This document shows, piece after piece, positions 55,370 to 64,000 of a stretch of 64,000 nt of DNA. Within the stretch, counting starts at the first letter, position 1, and every line of letters begins with the position of its first letter. The notes below the pieces were generated by a model that searched no databases, was not told the origin of the DNA, and was given only the letters and a program-made list of their open reading frames with translations. The stretch lies in assembly GCF_000001735.4 (NCBI RefSeq), contig NC_003071.7, forward strand, positions 14,421,443-14,485,442. Reading direction: 5' to 3'. A program made the translations under genes and the position numbers. Source of the DNA: Arabidopsis thaliana (taxonomy: Eukaryota > Streptophyta > Magnoliopsida > Brassicales > Brassicaceae).

Positions 55370-57121
55370 GTCCTTGGAATCAATGCAACCTTACTCACAT
55401 CCACCTAAAATACCAATCACAAAGAAGACATGAAACTGGCGCAATACAACCAGTAGAAATGTTAAGTATAAACTAAAAACAAATCAGTCAAATTTTTCAG
55501 GCACAAGAGATTTTTTTGTTTGGTCAACACAAGAGATTAAATTCGTTAGCTTATATACACAATTTTCTAAACTTGAGCAGAGCAAGAACCAACACGTAGT
55601 TACAGATCTAGATATGGACCAAACTAAACAAGAGTTACCTCTGAAGCATATACAAAAACACTCGGATCTTACTACTCGAAGAAGAGTTCAAAATGTTAAA
55701 AATGTTAAAAATGGATCCAATCAAATAACTTTGTTCCACCAAAACAAAATCACAAACTAGTAATACATCAAAAGCAATACCCAGAATTAAGCAATGAGAT
55801 CGAAAGAGGCTTGCTGGAAGAATAAAAAATATTGAGGCAAAAGATTTACCAGAGGATATTTATGGTTATGTCAAAGATCCTCAAAGATTGCAACTTTGGG
55901 AAGCAAGTAGGATTTTTCGGATGGGATCTAGTAGAGAACGAGCTTAGCGGGTTGATTCCAGTGAAGCAAGCTAAGTGGGTTACGGCCTTAAAACGTCAAA
56001 AGTTACGCTTTTTAAATATTAAAAAACATTTATTTTCGTGTTTTGTTTATTCTCCTATGCCGCGTTAATCACCGACACAGATCTCTCAAGACTCGAGTCT
56101 GACTGAAGAACAAAACAGATGCGAAATCTGATAGAAAACCTCACGGTTTGATTATTATGTTCACTTTACGAAATGAAATTTCTGAACAAAAAAACAGAAT
56201 TTTGAAAGCAAATTGATCATAAGGTGATACAGCTTAACAACTTATAAGAGCTGTCGAACATAAGCACAGCGTTGGACTGTTCGATCTCCCCCCAAATTGA
56301 TAGAGAGACAAATATGATGTATAAACGAAAAACATAACTGTGTTCAGATCTCGAATATACATTTCCAAAACGTGACAAGTTTATGTTTTTTTCCGTATGT
56401 TTGCTTAATAACACTCACATTATTGTTCTAACAGATATAAATGGTTGAGAATTGTACAGAGAAGAATCTACAGACCATGAATCATGTATTGTCGGCTGTT
56501 CTTTGAGCTTCTGCTGTTCACTGTTTGCAATTTTATCCTCCTCCTGTTCTTCACATCACACATAGACACTGATGAGACAAAATGATACATATCCAAATAT
56601 TCATGAACTACACTTTATGAATCATAATATCAAGAAAGATCAGAACTAGGTCCTTCGAGAAGAGTGGAGAGAATACTAGAAAACTCTGATCCTTTGAACG
56701 GTGGGTAAAAGTTAACTGATTACCCATGTAAACAACATGGAGGTAGCTTTCGAGTAAAGGAATCAAAGTTTCAGAGACTAGAATCCTACAGTGCTAGGTT
56801 TCAACGGTAGCCAAATAGGTGATGTTATTATATGACTTGGAATTTATCATTGGTTCAAACCAATTTCAAACACTTGAAAGCAAGAACAAACATGACCAAG
56901 ATATAGTAGGAAATTACTTCTGAGAAGGGTTTGAATGAGGATAGAGAAACTGATTGAAACTCTTGAGCTAAGCAGTACTATACCTAGGAGCCCATCCACT
57001 ATCCGAAATTCTTGCTCAAGCCCATGAACCCTCTTACTTAGCTTACTAGAATGTTAGGATGCTCAGAGTCAAGTGAAAAAGTTTTACTGAACTTATTTAT
57101 AAAAGAATTACTAACCCGTAT
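55370..57121. other. PMT25 promoter and 3' region of the acidic-protein gene
   Basis: PMT25 leader and promoter occupy the left end. Further right is the 3' flank of the minus-strand gene at 57122. A 45-codon minus-strand open stretch at 56415-56555 (EEQEEDKIANSEQQKLKEQ) could be an alternative last exon of that gene, but its length is within chance. Otherwise AT-rich spacer. Confidence 0.4.
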
Positions 57122-58370
57122 TTATCTTTCAGATCCTGCCATTACATCAAACAAACCGCAGCAACTCAACCACGACGTTCGAAAAACTGGTGGACCAGAA
57201 GGCAAAAGACTCTGCACATATGTCCAGAAGATTCAGAAAACTGAAAAATAACCTCAAGTAGAGGATGCAAGAAAAAAAGAAGGAAATTATACCTTTTCTT
57301 TAGAACATTCTGGCACTTCATATTCTTTCACATTCTTGATTTCTTTGTTAGTTTCCTCAGCAGATCTTGGACTAAGGATCTCTTCCTTTTCATCAGACTT
57401 CTGTTGGAGAGAATCCGAGTCCGTCGAACTCTCAACTTGCTTACTTTTGTCAGACATCACAACTTTTGAGACAGAAGAACCCATAGGCTTGACAGAATCA
57501 AGAGCAGGTGAAATTTCCAAACTTGAAGTACTATCAGCCTCTCTAGAAGTTTGAGTAAAATTTTCAGGACAGGAATTGAGTTGTTTGTTTACACCATTCT
57601 CCTCGTGATCCGTTCTTCCTCTTCCAACTTCAATAACGTCTTCACCTTTCGCTACTTGTCCCCCAGTAAAGTCTGCATCTTCTGCTTTCTCTTTAACAAT
57701 GTCTTTCCCTAAACTAGATAATGGAGGAGGTGATGGATCTCTAGTCCCAAATTCTTCATTTCCTTGAGATCCAGGGGAACTCAAATTGCCATCACTGTCT
57801 CTCTCATCTTGGCTTCCATGTTCATCATGTCCTGAGATATTCAGTAAACTTATAGATCCAGGGCAATAAAAGACTTACTCTTCAGATTCAAAGAGGATTA
57901 CTAAAAAAGATAGGAAAAAACATCCAGCACTTGTTGCAACTTGCAAGTATCCAGAAGCAACACAGAGACAACTCAGACATGATGTGATTAGAGTAAAGTC
58001 ACAAACTTTGGAACAATAATTAAACAGAGATTGGCTAAATCTCAATACCCCATCAGATTCATCCCCACCCACCAAAAATTCCCTATAAAGTAGGACCAAA
58101 GCATCATTCACTTCGTTTTGTATAATACCAAAAGAAGAAACTTTACCTAACACCAGAAACCCATTTGAGACATAAAATCCTGTAAACAGCAACTAGAATC
58201 ACCAAAATCCATATCGATCCAGCAACTACAAATTCTAAGCGAAAACCAAAAACAGTAACAAAGACAGTACCATGACCATTGAAGCCTTTGTTGTTGGTAG
58301 CGACTCCAGTGGCTTCCTGCTCCTGCTGCTTCTTCTTCAAAGCCTTTCTCTTTTTGGCACCAGGCGGCAT
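57122..58370 (-). CDS. Small acidic protein of unknown function with SCCGLF-type C terminus
   Basis: Three minus-strand exons (58271-58370, 57293-57831, 57122-57211) join in phase to 242 residues. The N terminus MPPGAKKRKALKKKQQEQ is strongly basic with a likely nuclear signal. The middle is acidic, Ser/Asp/Glu-rich and without a visible fold (HDEHGSQDERDSDGNLSSPG, SKQVESSTDSDSLQQKSDEK). The last exon encodes VFRTSWLSCCGLFDVMAGSE, a tail I have seen at the C terminus of other plant proteins of unknown function. It is the best evidence that exon 3 is correctly placed. GT-AG borders throughout. It fits the locus At2g34310. Alternative 3' exons are possible downstream. No function can be assigned. 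Confidence 0.7.
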
Positions 58371-58811
58371 GATCAATGGATTTACGACAAAAACAGACTA
58401 GAGATATCGAAGATAGGTTCGGTATTGTATTGCCGTATTGGTTAGTCGTTCACTTGAAAGATTTATGGAGCTTGTGGGTTTGTTGGTTTGTGTGATGTGG
58501 GTGGAGTTGTTTCTCTCCTTTTTGTCTTTATGTTTTGGGGAAAATCAAATGTCACACTAACAGTCACAAAAGCCTAGAGATAAGGCTGAGCCCATTTATT
58601 AAACGTGTCGGTCTGCCTCCAAAAATCCACTGTTCATCACTATTGTTTTTTTTTTCATTACAACTTTTTTTTGTTCATCACTAGATTTATAGGCTTCTAA
58701 TATTAGATTGAAAATTCCCATTTTGATCACTTAATTCATCTTTTTCAGATTTATTGTATGTTTTAGTAGACACATATTGTTGGCAAAGACGGTATGGAGA
58801 TATCCTTAACA
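58371..58811. other. Promoter of the acidic-protein gene and start of the AIG1 relic region
   Basis: The right part (58740 onward) is the distal end of a tandem unit repeated at about 60715-60850, both downstream of AIG1 relic exons. Confidence 0.45.
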
Positions 58812-59755
58812 TTACAGTAGAGTTGGGAAAATGCAAAAGTAGAAGAAGCAAAAGCAATAAAACACACAAAACAGTAGTAGATGATGATTTAAAAGTTGTG
58901 AAACAATCACACCAAACCTATGTGGTCGATCTTTTATTACTACTTCATCGGCAGTACTGTCGGAGACATCAATCACATGATGCTGCGTCTCTTTTTCATG
59001 TGTTTCCGTATTTTGTTTTAGCGCATGCTCCACCTGAAAGATAGATTAAACAGAGAATATTAAAATCAATCACATGTTTGTGAAGAACAAGTATTCACCT
59101 ATACAATGTTTTTTTGGATACTAATTTACTTCTTCGTGTGCCATATTCATAGTATGGTCATGCTCCTTCCGTGACCTCTCTTTCATTGCAATTACCTCTG
59201 CTTCCGCAAGGCTCTTAGATTCGATCTCCCTTTCTTTTTCCTTGAGCTTATCGTCTTCTTCCTGAGAAACCGATGATTTGCAGGATTTTTAAAATCTATA
59301 TGCAATAGTAATTCCTAAATATTGGTTTGGTAGTCAATCATCTAGTGGTTATTGTGTATCAGTAGATGAATACTCTTATGATATGTCTAAAAGTGTAAAA
59401 ACATTTTAGAAAACAAATATATAAAATACATTAAAAATGTTCTCCGTGGTTAATTAAGTCTTAGTTTTATCTAAAAGCGAAGCATACAGTAATCACTTCA
59501 CATTTTTTTTTGTTTGGTAGGAATCACTTCACATTTATATGCACAGCAAAACACACTGTTTTTTACCTTACTGTTATCTCAAAGCTCTATATTTACATTT
59601 TACTTAATTACCATGGTAACACCTCCTGCATCTGCTTTGGATATGAAGAGTTTTTCACCGAGGAGGGTGTTTCCAGTGAAGCTTTTTCCATTGCCATTAT
59701 TACGCCCTACTAGAACTATGCTTGTAACGGAGGGTGGCAGTTCCTGATCAGCCAT
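58812..59755 (-). pseudogene. AIG1/IAN-family GTPase relic, copy A (GTPase core missing)
   Basis: AIG1/IAN proteins are plant immune-associated GTPases with a coiled-coil C terminus. Exon 59612-59755 encodes MADQELPPSVTSIVLVG, a P-loop and FTGNTLLGEKLF, the AIG1 G1 region. The next recognisable exon, 59130-59261, is already the C-terminal coiled coil (DDKLKEKEREIESKSLAEAE). The last, 58812-59033, reads VEHALKQNTETHEKETQHH and ends in a hydrophobic stretch. The G2-G5 motifs and the AIG1 box, normally some 150-200 residues, are absent between 59262 and 59611, so the product cannot be a GTPase. The P-loop also carries one extra residue (GRNNGNGKS against GRTGNGKS). Splice borders (ATG|GTAATT, TCTCAG|GAAG, TTTCAG|GTGG) are still good, so a short transcript may exist. 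Possibly the locus annotated as At2g34315. Confidence 0.7.
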
Positions 59756-60788
59756 ATTCTGATAATAAAACATCATGAAATAATATCTTTTGAAAAGGAG
59801 AATGAAGAGAGGAAGAATAGGCAGACTATATATACCAAGTAAAACTTACAAGCTTCTTATCCCTTTGTCAGTGAAGAGCAAAAGATATAGGCAACTTTAG
59901 TTAATCCACGAAATAATCATATATATATAAATGAGTGAATAACAAAAGAAAAATGAATGGATAAGTTAAATCATATATAAAAAGTAAGGTTTAATTTTCA
60001 TTAATGGACCACTTGATATTTTTCTTAATAGTAAAAATATTATTCTTTTTAATTACATTATTAAAAAACAAATTCAACTAATTTTGTAAAAACTATAAAA
60101 GTAGATGATAAAAATAACAGTATAATAAGACAAATTTTATAACGTCTATGCATGTGAGCCATGATGAAAGGAGCAAAGTTAGGCTTAAACACCACGTAAT
60201 TGATTTTGCAATTATAAAATAAAATGAGAAAAAAGAAACAGTCCGATAAACTCAAACTTTGTAATGTCTATATGAGAGCCAGGATGAGACTGAGGCGTGA
60301 AAGGGGAGGAAAATTGGGACTAAACAACACGTATATATGAGAGGAGCAAAGTTGGGACTAAACACCACGTACGTACTATATTATAAATTCATTGTTGAAC
60401 ATGTAACGTATGGGTCCTTTATCTATTGAAAGTTAGAAGTCAATGCTTGAACATGTAACGTATGGACTATATATGGACCACCTATCCACTGGATCACTTA
60501 AAAACTTCCTGAAAGTTAAAATAATCTGCTTCGTGGTTTTTCTTTCTTACATTTCTTTATGTTGATCTCTATCAACATTTATTTTCTTGACCGTTACTCG
60601 TTTTTTTTTACTGATTTTAATCAAGATTTTATACAAAGCGTAAATATTAGTTTGAAAATCCACATCTTGATCACTTGTAAATTTGTAATTTGGCGTTTGT
60701 TCAGATTTATTGTATGTTTTAGTAAACACATTTTATTAACAAACAAGGTTTAACATGCATGTATGGAGGCATCATTGACGCACGAACA
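59756..60788. other. Spacer between the two AIG1 relics, with ACGT-rich repeats
   Basis: AT-rich. Contains degenerate repeats at 60139-60371 and a duplicated TTGAACATGTAACGTATGG (60395 and 60449). No coding sequence seen. Confidence 0.5.
60139..60371 (+). repeat. Degenerate tandem repeats with CACGTA core
   Basis: Three related units: 60169-60198, 60303-60332 and 60341-60371. Each runs GGAGCAAAGTT (or GGAGGAAAATT), then a variable GGACT and AAACACCACGTA (or AAACAACACGTA). The first two are preceded by similar GTCTAT...GAGCC...GATGA blocks. It lies upstream of relic copy A on its strand. Confidence 0.55.
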
Positions 60789-61572
60789 TTACAATAGAGT
60801 TGGAAAAATGCAAAAGTAGAAGAAACAAAAACAATAAAACATGCAGAATAAAAGTAGATGATAATTTGAAAGTTGTGCAAGTATCACACCGAATTTATGT
60901 GGTCGATCTTTTATTAGTACTTTATCAGTAGAGTTGGATACATCAATCACACAATGCTGCATCTCTTTGTCATATGTTTCCTCATTTTGTTTTAGCGCAT
61001 GCTCCACCTGAAAGATAGATAACGAGAGAATATTAAAATCAATCACGTATTGTCAAGAACATGTTTAAACCTATACGAAGTTTTAAATACAGTTTTACTT
61101 TGTGTTCCATTATATTCATGGTATGCTCATGCTCCATCCGGGACTTTTCTTCCATCGTTATTAACTCTGCTTCTGTAAGGTTCTTAGGTTCGATCTTCTT
61201 TTCTTTTTCTCCCGGCATATTATTTCCTTCCTGAGAAATCGATGAATGGCAATATTTAAAAATCTATTAACAATAGCCATTCCTAAAAAATAGTCTGGCA
61301 TGACAACGTGAACATATAAGAAACATGCTACTTTGTTTGTTTGTTTGTTTGTTTGTTTATTTGTTGTAATCAAATCGATCGGTCGTGAGAATGACGGCTA
61401 TCGCACCGATGTTATCTAAAGGCAAAGCTCATATATACGAGATATCACTTCATATTATGACCTGGTGAGTATACGGATGCCCACTATTTTGGTTTTGAGT
61501 AGCTGCAACATGGTCCAGAAGCTTGACTAGAAGAACTATGTTTATAACGGAGGGAAAGTCTTGATCAGCCAT
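60789..61572 (-). pseudogene. AIG1/IAN-family GTPase relic, copy B (GTPase core missing)
   Basis: Tandem paralogue of copy A. Exon 61462-61572 starts MADQDFPSVINIVLLVK but diverges before the P-loop, so even G1 is lost. Exon 61099-61230 (132 nt, the same length as in copy A) encodes EKKIEPKNLTEAELITMEEK-type coiled coil. The last exon, 60789-61007, encodes VEHALKQNEETYDKEMQHCV and ends in the same tail as copy A (FCIFPTLL). G1-G5 are all missing. Both copies share the same deletion of the core, so the deletion came before the duplication. A TTTG microsatellite lies in the gap between exons. Confidence 0.65.
61332..61358 (+). repeat. (TTTG)n microsatellite
   Basis: About six consecutive TTTG units followed by TTTATTTG, inside the intron-like gap of AIG1 relic copy B. 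Confidence 0.85.
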
Positions 61573-63480
61573 ATTCTGATCACCAGCAATTAATTCCTGC
61601 ATGCACGTATCCATGTTGAGTACATAAAAATAATACCTTTTGAAAAGAAGAATGAAGAAATAGGAAAAGGAAGTTTAATTGGCAGAGTACTATATCAAAT
61701 AGAAACTCACGAGCTTTCTGATCCTTTTGTGAATGAAGAACAAATTAAAGAAGAATGACAAGGTAATCTACATTCTACAATACAATCATATATATGCGAG
61801 TGAGTAACAAAAGAAGAGTGTATGGATAAGTTAAATCGACGTAACAATCATATTTTAGATTATCTAACAAAACAAAAATCTTTTATTATATATATACGTA
61901 AAATGAGCTCTCTCCATCTATTGTATCAGTGTATCACCTTATCTCTAATGTTGTAAAAAAATAAAAATATGTTAATTTAGAAGAGATATCAATTTAGTTT
62001 AGTAGTTTAGAATTTGGAAACCGAACAAAGAAAAATAAAACATTTTATGAAACAAGATTTAATTTTTAAATAAAACTATTAAATTAATTAGGGACCAAAT
62101 AAAATACAATTATTGGTATTTGTATAAGTGACACTTGAGTTTAATTTGCTTACTTAATTTAGTATGCGTATAATGTAGAAGTAGAAACGGTAAACGAAAC
62201 AGAAAGGCAAAGACGACTTTTGAAGATATTGACTTTGGTACTTCCTTGCTGTTGAGTGTTGTCTTTGTTTTGATTTATGAACTATATCGTTTATTGTTTC
62301 TTCTATCGTTTTTGATAGTCTTATACTTACTTCGGACAAATCAATTGATTATGTATATGTTTTTGTTTTGTTTTTGGGGCAAATTGATTATGGATAAGTA
62401 TGCATGATATGTCAACACAACAGTCGGAATAATCGATTTAACGTCTCCATTAATTTAGAATAATGATATATTGTGGAAATGCATGAGACTCTTTTAAATA
62501 TATCGAAGATGCTAAATATCAAATCAGTTAGTTAATCACTTTTCAAATCAAATCAAATTGTATGTTCACAATTATCACTTTGTTAATCCCCGATTTTATA
62601 TGGAACATAAAATACAAACACCATTAGTAACATATTATCATTGATATATAAAGTGAGAAACTATGAACTAATAACCACAAATCTGTTGAAAATTTTACAA
62701 ACATGTCATAATGATGTGTTGCGATAAGCATGCTTCTCAGAAATTTGGGCCTCCAATTTTAAAAATGGATGATAATTATAAGAACTAATTACACATGGTG
62801 ACATTGGTGTATTTCTTAGAAATTCTACCCTCTAAAACTATGATTTACTATAAGACCAATACACAAGATTCAATATATTAATATTGTCATGATGTTACAC
62901 ATTCACGTTTTTAACAAAAAGTCATACCCAAACACACTATTAGTCATTAGATGTCGACCTAAAACCAATTAAAAGTAGTCATATAATTATTTATACTCTA
63001 CAATACGTAACTTCATCATATCAAGTAGAGAAAAACAACCTGAACAATATCAACTTTATATTTAAATTCGAGTTAGAAATGTCATCTAACAACAACTTGT
63101 TCACATCACTCACTGTTTTGGATACAAACAAAATAATATCCGTCAATAATATAGTGAAACATTTTCAAACAAAATGCTAAAGAAAACAGCACGAAATTAT
63201 TAATTTCTCACATAACTGCATATCTAACAAACTTAGTAGTTCTTTATAAATTCTTAACATATAGCCTTAATAAAGGGGATAGGTTTAATAGAAACTATTT
63301 TTGTTAAATTTTAGAATGATTACTAAATATACTTTTTAAAACTAAAACAAGCAAAAAATATATTATTTTAAAAAGTATAAGCATTCAACTAATGAAGATC
63401 CTTTAACAGAAAAGAAAAACATTCAACTATAAATACTTTGAAAAGATGCTTCAAAAAAAATGAAAATGAAAAATAGTACA
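61573..63480. other. AT-rich gene-free region
   Basis: Nearly 2 kb with no gene, hairpin or strong repeat that I can identify. The right border is where homology to LINE-type zf-RVT/RNase H sequence begins. Confidence 0.5.
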
Positions 63481-63516
63481 TTCAATTTATCTAATTGTCT
63501 CTCGGTAGCAGGAAAT

Positions 63517-64000
63517 ATGGCCTATAGACATCTATTTAGAGAGGCGAGCTGTGTGAGATGTCCAGATAGTAGAGAAACAGTGAACCACCTATTATTCAAA
63601 TGTTGCTTCGCTAGACTTGTCTGGGCTATTTCACCGATCCCAGCATATCCTGAAGGAGAGTGGACTGATTCTTTGTACGCCAATTTGTATTGGGTTCTTA
63701 ACTTGGAAGTGGAAATTCCAAAGTTGGGAAAAATTGGCAATCTTGTGCCTTGGCTCCTGTGGCGTCTGTGGAAATCACGGAATGAGCTGATGTTTAAAGG
63801 AAAGGAGTATGATGCCCCGGAAGTTCTGAGACGAGCGATGGAAGACTTTGAGGAATGGAGTACTAGACGGGAGCTTGAAGGGAAAGCCTCTGGTCCTCAA
63901 GTGGAGAGAAATCTTTCGGTGCAATGGAAAGCTCCTCCTTATCAATGGGTGAAGTGTAACACAGACGCTACATGGCAGTTGGAAAATCCTAGGTGTGGTA
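63517..64000 (+). CDS. LINE-derived zf-RVT / RNase H-like protein, N-terminal part (partial)
   Basis: Resembles the C-terminal end of Ta11-type LINE open reading frames, which exist in Arabidopsis as many stand-alone genes. MAYRHLFREASCVRCPD with NHLLFKCCFARLVW is the zf-RVT zinc-binding block. PWLLWRLWKSRNELMFKGKE is the linker found in all these proteins, and WVKCNTDATWQ begins the RNase H-like domain with its first acidic residue. The frame is intact for 161 codons and leaves the window at 64000, so the rest of the RNase H fold is not visible. The frame is also open upstream of the ATG (SNCLSVAGN), which matches the usual LINE sequence and shows where the 5' truncation lies (about 63480). 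It may be a domesticated gene (At2g34320) or a 5'-truncated LINE. Confidence 0.8.
   Translation, partial: MAYRHLFREASCVRCPDSRETVNHLLFKCCFARLVWAISPIPAYPEGEWTDSLYANLYWVLNLEVEIPKLGKIGNLVPWLLWRLWKSRNELMFKGKEYDAPEVLRRAMEDFEEWSTRRELEGKASGPQVERNLSVQWKAPPYQWVKCNTDATWQLENPRCG

Noticed and set aside
56415-56555. Minus-strand open stretch (EEQEEDKIANSEQQKLKEQ) as a separate gene
   Set aside because: Only about 45 codons, with a stop just upstream and no ATG; at most an alternative last exon of the gene at 57122-58370.
57051-57251. 66-codon plus-strand frame across the last exon of the acidic-protein gene
   Set aside because: It is antisense to the minus-strand exon encoding RTSWLSCCGLFDVMAGSE, which matches a known plant C-terminal motif.
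1-64000. CRISPR arrays, bacterial operons, tRNA or rRNA genes
   Set aside because: This is plant nuclear DNA; no regularly spaced repeats, tRNA-like B-box pattern or rRNA sequence was noticed on reading.

Overview
This is plant nuclear DNA. The genes are split by short introns (about 75-400 nt) with GT-AG borders, the spacers are AT-rich, promoters carry TATA boxes, site II (TGGGCY) and telo-box motifs, and the encoded proteins are plant families. I recognise the gene order from memory as Arabidopsis thaliana (Col-like) chromosome 2, about At2g34150 to At2g34320. Locus names below come from that recognition and not from a search.

Layout. 1-1817 (-): N-terminal half of SCAR1/WAVE1, running off the left edge. 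4841-5778 (+): Alba-domain nucleic-acid-binding protein. 6856-8609 (+): DUF688 protein. 9319-10827 (-): the intronless kinase CIPK13. 12960-14012 (+): a small gene of unknown function. 15623-17965 (+): nucleobase-ascorbate transporter NAT2. 19663-20440 (+): RING-CH membrane protein. 21.5-23.7 kb: a cluster of three MIR399 hairpins (d on -, e and f on +) with six PHR1-binding-site motifs in 2 kb. 24496-29080 (+): SPT5-like elongation factor with one GC-AG intron.

29.8-40.0 kb (+): three tandem DUF627/DUF629 genes, each with a C2H2 zinc finger. The third is frameshifted, and a 1.2-kb inverted-repeat DNA element sits between the second and third. 41193-43130 (+): SEC61 alpha. 44457-46974 (+): WDR55. 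47310-48434 (-): helical protein of unknown function. 48893-50068 (-): F-box/FBA protein. 51191-51988 (-): compact MAPKKK-like kinase whose upstream region is a copy of the F-box gene's upstream region. 52474-55369 (-): Golgi methyltransferase PMT25. 57122-58370 (-): small acidic protein. 58.8-61.6 kb (-): two tandem AIG1/IAN GTPase relics lacking the GTPase core. 63.5-64.0 kb (+): start of a LINE-derived zf-RVT/RNase H-like gene, cut by the right edge.

This is a mix of housekeeping genes (SEC61 alpha, WDR55, SPT5, Alba, PMT25) and fast-evolving tandem families (DUF627/629, F-box/kinase, AIG1). The only clear multi-gene functional unit is the MIR399 cluster, which belongs to the phosphate-starvation pathway (PHR1 - miR399 - PHO2). 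The least explained signals are an array of about 15 GTGTAC/GTACAC motifs inside the inverted-repeat element, the upstream module duplicated with the DUF627/629 genes, and the paired AIG1 relics.
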